Positions 30,623-41,811 are shown, numbered from the stretch's first letter. The stretch: 64,000 bases of DNA from Trichomonas vaginalis G3 (GCF_026262505.1 NC_067206.1:26117896-26181895); one strand, 5' to 3'. Notes: a model not told the origin generated them from the letters alone. Numbers and translations are program-made.

Positions 30623-32140
30623 TTAAATATTATTTAAATATAATGGAGTAATAAAATAAATCGGAATTTCTATTAATTTATTGTCAACTTCAACTAATGC
30701 ATTGCCGTTAATATATCTAACAAATTCAGCTATTGTGTCAAATCTTCGTCTTCTTTTTGTCATTGATTTATCAGTTTTTCCATAATCGAGATGAATCAAA
30801 ACTTTATCCCCTTGTTTAAAATTCATGAGCCCCGAATTAATTTGTTCACGTTTAACATCATTCAACCTTTCCATTTGCTTTCTAATATATTCCCATTCTT
30901 TTGAAATATCATTTTTCATTTCCACTGGTTTCATGTTTATTGTTCTATGCCATGTATTATTGTAATAATATACTAACTGTTGTATGATGGAGTCATGATT
31001 TCCATCCCAGTATATCTGACCGTTAACCCCTAACGCATCTCTAAGAGTTCTCATTACCGCATCAACTATTTTATTATGAAACGTATATAGAGAGGATGAA
31101 AAGAAAAAATTAATTTGTGGGAAATAATGAGTCATAGTTGCCTGAAATCCTTTATCACCATCACCCCTGATATTATCTACTCTTTCATGATCTAGTAAGT
31201 ATTGTATAGCTCTTCTTGTTTCCTGTTCTGTTTTCCCTTTCACCGGAATGCAATATAAATATCTAGTGTTAATGTTAATGGCAAATAAATAAGTAACGTT
31301 TCCTTTTGAATATTCCAGATGATCGATTTCGTATGAATATGGATATGGTGCAAATGAAGGGCGACTAAATTTTTCCTTTAACGGTTGAATTTTTGGGTCA
31401 ATTGGTTTATTTAATATTTTGAAATCCTTTTTAAAATCTTTTTGCTTCTTTAATGTTTGAAATGGATATAATAAAGTGAATGATGAAGGATTAACTGAAG
31501 GAGGAGGTACTGTCGTTGGAGGTTTTGGTATTGCAAGTGGTTTAATTTTATCTGCTTTGATTTTGAAATTCATTCCTTCCTTCATTAATTCTGGATGTAT
31601 TCTATTCATTTGTTTTAAATATGCTGTATATAAAGGTTTGATATACTTTCCCGCTTCGAGTTTATGTTGAAGGATGAATTCCAAAAGTTGATCTTCATTT
31701 AAAAGTCGGGCTGAATATGGTTTAACTAATGAATCATAAATTAAAGCTTGTGCTTCATTTATGGTCTGAAGAACCTGGGCGTTTTGCACCTTTTGTTTTT
31801 GTTCCTTTGGCTTTTGCGGCTCAGGATTATATAATTTATATAATTCATCAATATCTTCTTCTGTTAATACTTTATTTTTGAAATCTTTCAATTGTTTAAG
31901 TTGTGATTTAGTTTTTCCCTTTGTATATTCATTATTTTTAATTTTGTCTTTAATTTCAGAAATTATTTTATTATGATATTTCAAAATTTCATTTTTATAA
32001 TATGGATAATAATATTCCATATCATCACCCGTTATATTATTATTATATTTTTGGAGATATGATTTTAATTCATAATAACTAAGAAAATTTTGATTAAATA
32101 CTAAATCAGCAATTAAAATTTTTAAATCTACGTTATCCAT
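30623..32140 (-). CDS. Retroviral-type (rve) integrase of the Polinton
   Basis: This 505-residue protein has an N-terminal helical and basic region with a proline-rich linker (about 190-220, PKPPTTVPPPSVNPS). The RNase H-fold catalytic core runs from about 268: EIDHLEYSKGNVTYLFAI, then NIRGDGDKGF, then FHNKIVDAVMRTLRD. The C-terminal SH3/chromo-like end is NFKQGDKVLIHLDYGK. This order is the standard Polinton integrase, which cuts and joins the terminal repeats into target DNA. The frame is uninterrupted over its length. Remains of the corresponding gene are in element A at 59590-60488. Confidence 0.85.
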   Translation of the reverse strand: MDNVDLKILIADLVFNQNFLSYYELKSYLQKYNNNITGDDMEYYYPYYKNEILKYHNKIISEIKDKIKNNEYTKGKTKSQLKQLKDFKNKVLTEEDIDELYKLYNPEPQKPKEQKQKVQNAQVLQTINEAQALIYDSLVKPYSARLLNEDQLLEFILQHKLEAGKYIKPLYTAYLKQMNRIHPELMKEGMNFKIKADKIKPLAIPKPPTTVPPPSVNPSSFTLLYPFQTLKKQKDFKKDFKILNKPIDPKIQPLKEKFSRPSFAPYPYSYEIDHLEYSKGNVTYLFAININTRYLYCIPVKGKTEQETRRAIQYLLDHERVDNIRGDGDKGFQATMTHYFPQINFFFSSSLYTFHNKIVDAVMRTLRDALGVNGQIYWDGNHDSIIQQLVYYYNNTWHRTINMKPVEMKNDISKEWEYIRKQMERLNDVKREQINSGLMNFKQGDKVLIHLDYGKTDKSMTKRRRRFDTIAEFVRYINGNALVEVDNKLIEIPIYFITPLYLNNI

Positions 32141-32164
32141 TTATATAAAAATAAAATCAATGTT

Positions 32165-32392
32165 TTAAGGGTGCCCACCTCTTTGAATCATAGTATCAAA
32201 ACCATTATTTATATATTGAATCCCATCATTAACGGTTCCTTCTTCTAAAACAGTATCAAATGGTGGCGGTTGTTGTTGCTGTTGATGCTGTGATGGGATT
32301 TAAAAAATTCGTTGTGGTTGATTATTTGGAATCTGAAAGTTAAAACCATTTGGTATAAATCGATTTGGTTCCTTTTGTCTCTTCTGTGGCAT
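32165..32392 (-). pseudogene. Small glutamine/proline-rich element protein, broken
   Basis: This short gene lies between the integrase and polymerase genes. It begins MPQKRQKEPNRFIPNGFNFQ and ends in a Q-rich, acidic stretch finishing GGHP. No family is recognised. Element A has a similarly small gene ending in RLGGH (63491-63853), which may or may not be related. About one break. Confidence 0.4.
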
Positions 32393-33235
32393 TTCATTAA
32401 AAATAAAATTTTAAATTGTATTAAATAAATGGCATACAACATCCATTTTCACAACATACAGCCTTAGTGTGTGCTCCTGTTAATGCAGTCTTACCGATTG
32501 TTAAGCGAGTCATTGACCCGTTTTTAAGTTGTAAATTAATATTCTGACCATCAAATATCACTTTATCATTTATTATATCCAAATATTTTTTAGGTGTTAA
32601 TTGCTTATTTTGTCTTAAACTAACACCCTTCATTTTTTGTGCAATCTTTTTAAAATCACCCCCATCAATTGAACCGTTGAATGATGTATAACACTTAGGA
32701 CATAAAGCAACCATGTTATCACCTTGTTTCTCAATTGCTAAACCCAATAACTTCTTCTCATGTGCTTTTTCTTCAGCTTTATTCTTTAATTTAGGTTTAA
32801 ATTTCTCATCAAAACAGAAGAAATCAAATGGTGCGAATTTGAAAATGTTTTTATCATAAAATTGTTTATCGGTAACAATTGCTTGAAATGCTTGAGTGTT
32901 AGGAAGATTTGGGTCGCCAGCGATTGCCCAATAAGATGAATCAGTATCACCTTCAATGAAATGAAAACGATTAAGATTCATGCATTTATACATAAAATCA
33001 TAAATGAAAACCAAATACCAGTATTTAGCATTATCTAAAGTGAAGAATGCCTCTTGTAAACATGTATCACATCTATAAAATCTATCTTTAAGCATCACTT
33101 GATATGTATCCTCACCTATTTCTCTTATGTTTTTAAACTTATTTGACATACATGCAACGCGTGCCCTCTGTGCATTCATTATTTTAGTTATAGATCCAAG
33201 GTGATGTGATTTTTGCATCCCTGGGATGGACGATA

Positions 33236-34724
33236 CACCCAAAGTGTCACCTTTTTTGGGATAACATGAATTTTAAATATCATGAGAGTTCTGCAAACCA
33301 TATGCACAATATCTATTCAGCCTGACTTCTTGTATATATGAGTTAGACTTCTTAAATATTGTGCTTGGGGCGATATAAGTATTTCCGAGATTACCATCGT
33401 GCTCTATAGTATGCTACTTCTCCCTGGTTCTAGCTCAGTTCCAAGGATATTGGCGTTCAAGGATTTGGCAAGGTCCTTCCGAAGTCTCTCATTCGATGAG
33501 AGATTTCGGAAGAATCTTGCCTTAAAGTACTCCAACTCTTGTTCTTTTGTTCCTAAATAGTGAGAAAAGTTATTTGACTACTTAAGGTAGAGATTATCCG
33601 AGGTCCCTCATTTGATGAGGGGCCTCGGATAATCTCTGCTTTAAAATTGTACACTTGTAGTCCATGAGAGTGTAAGTATACATTGATAGGACAGCTTTCT
33701 TCTGAAGTCTTAGATTTGATGAGAACCTCAGAAGAAAACTGTCATATTTTATAGTAAAAGGAGTTTCAGGAGCTCCAAAGCTCCCTTTCGTAAGGATTAG
33801 GAGCTTTGGAGCTCCTGGTTCGGAGATTGTGTTTCGCATCTTTCATCAGCAAAGGACATTTACCATCTGGGACTTTGTTGATGGAGACTCAGGAGCTCCA
33901 AAGCTCCCTTTAGTAAGGATTAGAAGCTTTGAAGCTCCTGGTTCGTAGACGTGTTTCGCATCTTTCATCAGAAGAGGCCCAAATGGTAAATAGCCTCTGC
34001 TGATGAGCTTCAGGAGCTCCAAGACTCCCTCTCGTAACGATTAGGAGCTTTGTAGCTCCTGAAGGTAAGGTAGGATTGCTCTGATCTCTAATCAGTAGAT
34101 GCCATGCCTCATTATGAACTCTAATGACAAGAGATCAAGAGCTCCAAGGACTCCTTTTTTAGTTAGTGGCGTTCTCACCATTTAGTAGGATTGCTGATCC
34201 TACTAATGAAGTGATCACTTAGTATACGTTTTGAATAAATTGAATTTTTTTTAGAATTTAGTATTTTTTATAGACATCACATGTATATTATAAATACATA
34301 AATATATTCTTTAATTCAAAAAATTCAATTCGGTTTTGGGATGGGCATCCCAGCCCCAAGTATTCAATTTTATTCAATTTTTAAGAATTTTGGGTTGGGA
34401 TGCCCAGACCAAAACAAGCTTTATATTTGATGTGTAGATACGTATGTGTGCATCATTGTTGTGTTATATATTATGTTTTTAATGAAAAAAAATCTGATTC
34501 AAAAAAATTATCACTAATTAGTTGATAATAAAGAAAAAATAGATAAATTGTATGTTTTGAGAGTATTTATCCACATTCACTCATATGAATTTCATTAAAT
34601 AGTGTCTTTTTACTCCCAAATTTATTTTGAATTATTGAAATCAAAGAAAAAAAATCAGAAAAATTTCTCGAAATTTTTATTTTCAAAAAAAATTTGGATT
34701 TTATATTGAAAACTGACACTGGGA
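33236..34724. mobile_element. 1.5-kb DNA element inserted in the polymerase gene
   Basis: The insertion is flanked by an 8-bp duplication GGACGATA (33228-33235 and 34725-34732). The ends are weakly inverted (CACCCAAAGTGTCAC against TCCCAGTGTCAG). An 8-bp duplication fits hAT-type elements. It has no coding frame of note. Its middle is packed with long hairpins (33467-34061), and a further palindrome with TGGGATGGGCATCCCAGCCC lies at about 34332-34425. Non-autonomous and recent enough to keep its duplication intact. Confidence 0.75.
33467..34061. repeat. Array of eight long hairpins
   Basis: Successive palindromes lie at about 33467-33521, 33589-33637, 33690-33743, 33767-33818, 33846-33883, 33890-33940, 33966-34005 and 34011-34061. 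The first three have stems of about 20-24 bp around a conserved loop ATTYGATGAG. Three others share CAGGAGCTCCAAAGCTCC arms around TTTCGTAAGGATT-type loops. The two between them use CATCAG...CTGATG arms. Stems show compensating changes between copies. Confidence 0.85.
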
Positions 34725-37576
34725 GGACGATAGGGCTGGGATTGGAGATACCCCGCTCACTTGGGAAAAATACGGATCTATATTTTAGTCTTTGCGTAAT
34801 TTTGTGTATTCATTGCATCGTAACCATATGATCCATTAAGTGAAATTTTGCAAAATAAACTTTTTCCTTTATTTCCTTCTAATTCAGCCTTTTGTCTTTC
34901 GTTCATAAATTTGTTCGCAAATTCATTAAAACAAGTGTTTTTAGTAAATGTTAAAATTGATTGAATGTCATCAATGATAAAATGAAATCTGTCTATTAGA
35001 TACCAAAGATAATAAGAAGAAAATGGTTGATATTGGTTGTGTGTTGATGCTAACTGAGTTAATTTCCTCTGTTTCTGGTCAACCGGTAGATTGTTTGATT
35101 TCATGTAATTATACATAAAACTGCCAATTGTTTTTTCATCTGTGATAATATCTAAGTTTCTTATTATCGGTAAAAAGTTTATGTAATCATTAATGTATTT
35201 TTCATCAATGTGACCCTTTACTTCAGCAACGAATAAAGTATTTTTCTTCTTAATTATTCCCAGTGCTTTTGCTTTCTTTGTTGCTGTATCACAAATGATA
35301 ACACCATTCAATCTTCCCGGCATATACAATTTATGGTCAGTATATTGAATGAAATCATGAGGATTAGATGAAAATGATGAAGGATATAATGAATTAAAAT
35401 CAACACCAACGAAATGAGTCATAATGTTGGTGGTGTCCTCATTTGATACAGTTTTAGTTTCTGGATTATATGCAAGTTTATTAATGTGCGTGATTCCTTT
35501 AAGATTTACTCTATGTTGAACATTTGATAAACCACCAGTAATTCCATTACGGAGGATGTGATAAGCTTCAACCGAATCTAAAGTCATTGGTAAATTATTT
35601 TTTAATGCGTAATTTCTTAAATTGATTCTTAAACGTTGAACATCTTCATCTTTATTTGATTTTACGACATTGCAATAACAACACATTAACTGACAATTTT
35701 CTTTAGTATGTGGTTTTTCATTATCGATTCTATCCAATGTTGGTTTATTTGCATATGTAAACGCTTTACCACACATTTTGCATTTAGATGAAAGGATTAA
35801 ATCGTGATAGTATTGAAAATCATCCATTGAAACATTATTTTTAGTATCTCTTTCTGCTTTTTCATCTTGTTTCTTATATGATTCAATTTTATATTTCCAA
35901 TACTTTTTCGTTAATTCAAAACTTGATTCCACATTTTCTTCTTCTGGATATGTTTCGTTAGGATTGAATTCTTATATGCTAACGCGTAACGAATCATTGA
36001 AGCATTCGATGATAAAGAAAGATTATGAAGCATGTCAATTTTATAAACAAATGTTTCTTCAATAATTTTATCAATTGGGTCAATCATAATTTCAACATCT
36101 TTATTGCAATAATGAATAAAATATTCTAATCTATTCTTAAAATTTTTAGCATCATTGAGATATATTTGATAATCACTATCTGATATAGTTTCTTGAGTTA
36201 ATGCTGAATAAAATGAATCTTTCGTGAATGGTTCCTCTTTATATAATTCTTCTTCGTAATTTTCCCATGTGATGAATTGATAAGGGAAAAGGATTTAACA
36301 CGTGATTTATTGTTTCCGAAATCTTGAGTGAATTGGTCTAATGTCCCACCCGCTATATAATTTCTGATGTCAATAAATCTCAATTCATATGGAACGTTTG
36401 TTTTCTTTACAATGATTTGCTTAAATTGTGAAGATGAACCCAGCATTGATTTTATTTTCCATTTTGCAGTGTTTAAATCACGAAGAATTAAATTTAAATC
36501 AAACTTTCCCGAATTAAAACCTATGATATTCACTTTATTGAATTCCTCATCTAGAAGTTCTTTAAATGCTTCCTTCTGTTTTTCATTTAATGTATGAGAC
36601 AAAGTCCCCGCCGTTTGGTCTGAAAGACCTTCAGGACTCAAAGAGTCCGTTTGCGACTTCATTAATTCTTCATATTGTTCAATATTTGATTTAGCAACTA
36701 ATGAACAGGTTGAAAATAAAAACTCAATCCAATCAGAAATAAAAGAATCACTCGAAGTTAAGCAAAAATTCCTCGTATATGTTTTATCGTTTAATTTAAC
36801 TGTTGATGATACCATGAATGGTTTTAAGTAAGCGTTCAAAGTTGCACACTCAGAAAGTTGTAATTCTTCTTTAGTCTCTAATGTTTCGAAGTCAAAAGTA
36901 ATATAATATCTTGTCGGTTTATAATATTTCTGCAAATTGTGAGCTAATAACCACTGATATATCTTCTGTTTTGTAATATGTGGTGCATATGGTTGCTGGG
37001 TCTTTTGCAATTGAACGTCTTGAATTAATCTTCCATTATTTTCTTTACATTTCTCACAATGCTTTAAAAATCTTCTTTGGTTTTTCCTTTCTGGATCATC
37101 ACGGATAGAATAAACTTCTTCTTTACAATATGGACAAACTCTATAGCCGGTGAGTGCTTCAACGTCTGTTATTCTGTCAGCGTGAAGTTTTCCATTTGGA
37201 CTCTGTGTTAATAAAATATTTATTGTTTCAAATTCTGGATCTATCATTATTGAATCCACTAATGGAAAGTCTACCTTATTTATGTCCACGTCTTCTGGTT
37301 GAGGATCACAATAATAGAAATCAATATTAACATTTAACATTCTCGCTAATCTCTCACTTTCTGATGAAATGTCAAACCCTTCATATGCATCTATTGCTTC
37401 ATTTAAATAGCTTCTACGAGTTTTAGGATTAACACCATCAGGAATGTTATAGAAGCGTTTTAAATAACCTTCTACCTTCTGCTCTAATTTGATTATCATT
37501 CATTTTAGCTGTTCCGTTTTTGTTCATTTATGTAAGAATAAAAAATTAAAAAATAAATAAAAATAAAGTTTATTTT

Positions 37577-38683
37577 TTAAAGCCCATAAAATGAATTAAG
37601 AACACATAAATTTTTATCATCTGCGACGTGACGAATACATTTTAATTTACTCAAGAATGCGTACCCTGATACATTAAATCTAATTCCTGTCTTATTTAAT
37701 TTCACAACTTTGAAAAGGAATGTATGAATAGCTATAAAATGATGAGAAGATGTTTTATGGGTTGCTTCCATTTTTTCTGAAATAAATGAATAAATATAAT
37801 GTTTATAAGTTTTCATATCTTTTATATTCTTAATAACGAATGGTATAGACCTTTCCACTTCATCTTCCTTCGGTGCTGTTCTTTCATATGAAACATTATT
37901 GGTATCTTCAACAATGAAACCACAATCACACAAAATTTTATAGGTTCCAATGGTTTCTTTTGATATTTTATCTAATAAATCAAAAACTTTATCAACACCT
38001 GTGCATTTATTTAAATAATAATTTGTGTAAATATCATGATCTTCTTTCTTAATCGTATTAGTTGCATATGTCACGTTTTTAAGAGCTTTTTTGAATTTCT
38101 CAGAATCTAAAGGTGGTGAAAGTAGGATACAGGAGTATTCTTCATTATCAATAAATTGTAACTTATGTTTACGAATAAATTTAGTACCTTCTTCTGAAAG
38201 TGTTTCGTCTATTTCACCATCTAATAAATTTTGTGTTGATTCTGAGACATAATTTTTATATCTTTCTTCATGAGATTTCTGAACTTCTGATTCTGAAGCT
38301 GGGATATTCATTAAACCCTCTACTTCATTTTCATTATATTTTTCAACTTCTCTTAATTCCTTAATTTTTTCATCTATTTCATCTCTTATTTTTTCCAGTC
38401 TTTCAATTTCATCGTATTCATCATCTTTAATCCGTTCTTCATAATATTCAGGGAAAACATCAGGTTCTTTAGGTTTTTCTTCTTCAGATGTGGGATATAA
38501 GAAATTTATAACATCATCTTTATTCATTTTTCCATCATAATCTAAATCATTTAATAACTCGGCAAATTTTTGACAATTTCTTAAATAATATTTACTAACT
38601 TCATAACACAACTCATCTAATATATCCTTTATTTCCTCGTTTGTGAATCCTAATTTTTTAACGTCGTTAGTTTTGACGCTCAT
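37577..38683 (-). CDS. Acidic coiled-coil protein upstream of the polymerase
   Basis: This 368-residue protein has residues 1-60 helical with an EF-like acidic patch (NDLDYDGKMNKDD). Residues 85-120 are a strong coiled coil (DEYDEIERLEKIRDEIDEKIKELREV). The C-terminal part ends HVADDKNLCVLNSFYGL. That cysteine-containing end recalls the N-terminal segment of some Polinton polymerases, so this gene may be functionally tied to the polymerase that follows 77 bp downstream. No family is firmly recognised. Confidence 0.55.
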   Translation of the reverse strand: MSVKTNDVKKLGFTNEEIKDILDELCYEVSKYYLRNCQKFAELLNDLDYDGKMNKDDVINFLYPTSEEEKPKEPDVFPEYYEERIKDDEYDEIERLEKIRDEIDEKIKELREVEKYNENEVEGLMNIPASESEVQKSHEERYKNYVSESTQNLLDGEIDETLSEEGTKFIRKHKLQFIDNEEYSCILLSPPLDSEKFKKALKNVTYATNTIKKEDHDIYTNYYLNKCTGVDKVFDLLDKISKETIGTYKILCDCGFIVEDTNNVSYERTAPKEDEVERSIPFVIKNIKDMKTYKHYIYSFISEKMEATHKTSSHHFIAIHTFLFKVVKLNKTGIRFNVSGYAFLSKLKCIRHVADDKNLCVLNSFYGL

Positions 38684-38724
38684 TTCATACGAATTAAAAA
38701 TAAATTATTCAAAAATGTAAGACA

Positions 38725-39802
38725 TAATTTTTAAAGTTTATTTTTTAAATTTTTTTTTATTTTTTTATTTTTTTATTTCATTATGGTAGTGAATCTTTTA
38801 TTCATGAAAATAATTATTTCTAATTTCTTTTACTCTCTCATACATACTAGATTTAAAGAATTCAGAACATTTCCCATAATCTCCTAAATGTTTTCTTATC
38901 CCTAACGTGTGCCAGTTATTATATGAAACTGAATAAACTTTATCTTTATCTTTACACCTTTCATCACTTCCAATATATTTATATCTCAGTTTTGATTTAG
39001 CATTTTCATATTCATTAACGTTTAATAATTCACAGTCTTCCTTTTTAAATATATGTTTAAGATATTCAGGATTTAATACTCTACGTTTATATGCTCCTAA
39101 CTTAGTTCTAAAGGTTTTTCTACAAAATTTAGGAATTCCATCCTCTTTAATGTCATCAATGATTTCCATTTCATTATTTTCAATTTCTTCTTCTCGTTTA
39201 TGAGGTCTTTGATTATGACTCCATTGATTCCATGAAATTAAATATTCTTTATCATTATATTTATACCTCATTAGCTTATTTTGGCTTTCATATTCATTTA
39301 ATAATTCACAATCTTCATTTTTAAATTGAAGTTTAATCCATTCAGGATTTAAACAATGTTTAATTAATCGCGGAATATCTGACATCATCTATATATAGCT
39401 TCTTTTATAAAAGATAAAAAATAAATTATTTTAAAATTAATGTTAATTTTTTAAAATGTGTTTATAAATAAATATATTTTAATGCATCGTCTATATATAG
39501 ATGTAACAAAAAAAGTCACACAACCCTTCCTATCCTACTACTTCTATTGGCGCATTTATTTCTACACGCCAATAAGGAAGGGAAAATTATAAGACACCAT
39601 GGTGTCTTCAAAACGCTAATTTTTGATATTTTTAACAACCCTACCCTTTCGGCAATTTGTGGACGATTCCGAACCCCCTCATTTTTGAAATTTAATAAGA
39701 AAAATAGAATCTTTATTAAATATAGATTTTAAAAAACTTGGTTATAAATTACGAAATTTTCTCACTTGGGCTAAAAAGTGACAATTTGGTCGGAAGCCAC
39801 CC
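38725..39802. repeat. Right terminal inverted repeat of element B
   Basis: It pairs with 15141-18909 (minus the insertion) in reverse orientation. It begins inside the A/T-rich stretch left of 38798 and ends with GGTCGGAAGCCACCC before TTAA at 39803-39806. It carries the full-length 196-residue gene. The outer 260 bp contain a hairpin-like GACACCATGGTGTC near 39594-39607 and a CGCCAATAG palindrome near 39545-39575. Confidence 0.8.
38798..39388 (-). CDS. Terminal-repeat protein with two internal repeats
   Basis: This 196-residue protein is encoded wholly within the terminal repeat and transcribed inward. It consists of two related units: LNPEWIKLQFKNEDCELL...YLISWNQWSH and LNPEYLKHIFKKEDCELL...YSVSYNNWHT. 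Each has a helix, a KEDCELL turn, then a beta part ending in W. Basic linkers join them. Duplicate small helix-plus-strand units with tryptophans suggest a DNA-binding module, perhaps recognising the element ends, but this is inference. A shortened copy lies in the left repeat (18606-18836). Confidence 0.6.
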   Translation of the reverse strand: MMSDIPRLIKHCLNPEWIKLQFKNEDCELLNEYESQNKLMRYKYNDKEYLISWNQWSHNQRPHKREEEIENNEMEIIDDIKEDGIPKFCRKTFRTKLGAYKRRVLNPEYLKHIFKKEDCELLNVNEYENAKSKLRYKYIGSDERCKDKDKVYSVSYNNWHTLGIRKHLGDYGKCSEFFKSSMYERVKEIRNNYFHE

Positions 39803-39806
39803 TTAA

Positions 39807-40652
39807 GGGTATTGAATAAAAATTAAATAAATGTAGAAGTAATACTTATTTAACATGAATAAGATGTGTTCATACTTGAATTATGTTGTCATAATGGACT
39901 TTTTATTCAGTTATTCTTTTAATTTTATGGAATTCAAAACATTATTGAATTATTATTTGGATATCTAATTTGATATGTTAACGATCAAAATGTTCGTCTG
40001 TTTTTGGTATATCCTCTTTAAAAACCTAAAAAAATGCAAGGTTTTAATTCAAAATGAGTTGAGAACCTTATCTTTTTGACACTACATTGAATTTTTACAC
40101 CGATGATTTTGGATAAGGTTAGTTAATCATGTAAAGAAAGAGGATTGTTTAAATAAATGAAAAATATGAATAAAAAGATAATTGTCCTAACTGATGATAA
40201 ACATGAAAATTTTCCAAAAAATCTTATCGTCCTGCCTACATCTGCAACACCTACATCTTATCTCTGAAAAAAATATGTATTGCAAGAAAGAGATAGGTAC
40301 AATTTAAATCTCTTCAATTTAATTTTTCCAAAACATACATACGAATGCCAAAAGAAAACTTATAAGACTACTTTTTATAGTTTTGACATAACAGTCAAAA
40401 CAATGTTATAGAAATCAACTTAATTTCGAATAAATTTAAAATAAGTTGGAAAATTTCCTGAGTTTTTTTAGTAATTCATATGGATCTTTCTTTTATTGAG
40501 ACACTAATTCTTAATTAAGGTAGTATATCAATCATAATGAGGTTTTTCAAAACATCAATTTAATAACACAAAATGCCTTATTTTTGAAATATGAAAAATG
40601 TGTCATCGTTGCGTATTTTTGTATTATTTATCATGCACATTAGGTCAGGTGA
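39807..40652. other. Spacer between Polintons B and A
   Basis: About 850 bp of AT-rich DNA with no supported gene. It begins GGGTATTGAATAAAA right after the TTAA and ends at the GC-rich start of element A. It is probably original flanking DNA, or an older repeat that I cannot classify. Confidence 0.45.
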
Positions 40653-40729
40653 GTGGGGCTTCCAGGCGCGTTGCGCCTCTAGCCAGAAAGTTTTTGTTAA
40701 AATTAAAATTTTTTTCTGAAATGTTTGCT

Positions 40730-41811
40730 TTAATGTTTTTTCGGATGGAATGAACTGGATATCGTCTGAGTCTTCGCTTGTTTCCTCCTCCTCTTTTCTT
40801 CGTCCGAATTGTCTTCATCTTCACAATAACCAGATAAGATGTGTTTGTGGTTGTTCTGGTTTTTTGAGAAGCATTTTGGCTGTGCCAGTAAAAACGAACT
40901 CAAGATTTTGATAGAATTGTCTGCTTGAGTGAGTGAATTTGCATACTGTAAGTGGCATTGCAACTCGGTTTGCTTGAACAGATATTATTGAAACTTCTTC
41001 TCCATCTGGTATCCGTTCAGGAATCTCTAAAGCGGCTGTTGTTATAATATGCATATTGTTTTCGTAATGCAATTTTGGATATATTTCGAATGGATGTGCA
41101 GCTACACCAGCTGGAGCAACAATGGAAAGATTCCAGGAGAAAGAACCGCGTTTGTTTTCATCTTCTTTCCAATTGTAAGTTAAAGGATAAGGACGAAAGT
41201 CGTTGAGTGTTTCATATAGCTGTTCTCTTAAGTTTGGTTCACAGCAAATAATGAACTCGTCAATTGCTTGAAGAGATATCATAGTTGAAACATAAGGCAA
41301 ATTCGACAAGAAAAAGTCAACCATTACTGTCGGGTTTTGAACTTTGTTTTCTAATGTTTCGACTGGTTTTATTATACTTTTGAAATATCTATCATAGTCA
41401 TTGTTGTCTGTTAAGGACAAATTGTTTGGATAAGCTGCAATGAGTCTTCTATATCTTGCTTCTGTTGTTGAGAATGAGAAGACACCTTCTGGTTCTGTAG
41501 GAGTGTAAGTTTTTAGTTGAACTTTGCGTATGTTTGGTGTCTGATTTGAGTCTGATTGGACTGAAACAACTTGAGCTTCTGTAGTTTGTTGTGTTATTGT
41601 TTGTTCTGAAGGTTGCTCTGATGTTTGTTCGACTTCTGCAGTTTCTTTTTGGTTGAATTTGAGCTTCAATTTGTGTCTGATTGGAGTCTGATTGGACTGA
41701 AACCTGTGTAACCTCTTTGGACATACTAGTAAAGTATGAGGATATAAGTGTTTGACCTTTAAAGAGCTTTTGTAAAGAATTGTCAGTCATGCTACTACTG
41801 TGGTCTTGCAT
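40730..41811 (-). pseudogene. Outward-facing family A terminal gene, broken
   Basis: The product has a Q/T/S-rich N-terminal part in which VSVQSDSNQT occurs twice. A folded middle follows (FDRYFKSI-like region, DEFIICCEPNLREQLYETLND, NWKEDENKRGSFSWNLSI), then an acidic and basic tail (EDEDNSDEEKRRRKQ). It lies between the terminal hairpin and the 200-bp subterminal repeat, pointing outward. No family recognised. About two breaks. Confidence 0.5.

Larger units (their letters stand above)
32421..37499 (-). pseudogene. Family B DNA polymerase, broken and interrupted by an insertion
   Basis: Read right to left, it opens with a domain resembling the N-terminal region of Polinton polymerases (EAIDAYEGFDISSESERLA) and a zinc motif CPYCKEEV...HCEKCK. 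The 3'-5' exonuclease follows (YYITFDFETLE; NIIGFNSGKFDLNLIL). Next comes an HNH-like module at about 35655-35785. The polymerase core has motif A VGVDFNSLYPSS, motif B KISLNGSYGYD and motif C EGDTDSSYW. This is the protein-primed-type replicative polymerase of Polintons. It has a few breaks in addition to the 1.5-kb nested element at 33236-34724. Confidence 0.85.
15141..39802. mobile_element. Polinton/Maverick 'element B', whole length, 24.7 kb
   Basis: The ends read GGGAGGCTTCCGACC (left) and the complement of GGGTGGCTTCCGACC (right). Each is embedded in CCCTTAAGGG, so TTAA flanks both sides. Long terminal inverted repeats run 15141-18909 and 38725-39802. Their inner 110-bp block (16526-16636 against 39427-39541) reads as identical, which points to a recent insertion. 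Genes present are major and minor capsid, packaging ATPase, fibre, KilA-N protein, primase-helicase, integrase and family B polymerase. It is broken, with roughly one break in several genes plus two nested insertions, and so looks young but not intact. Confidence 0.85.

Noticed and set aside
32164-32180. TTAAGGGTGCCCACC inside element B as a third MITE end
   Set aside because: Only one end is present, and it coincides with the end of a small element gene.
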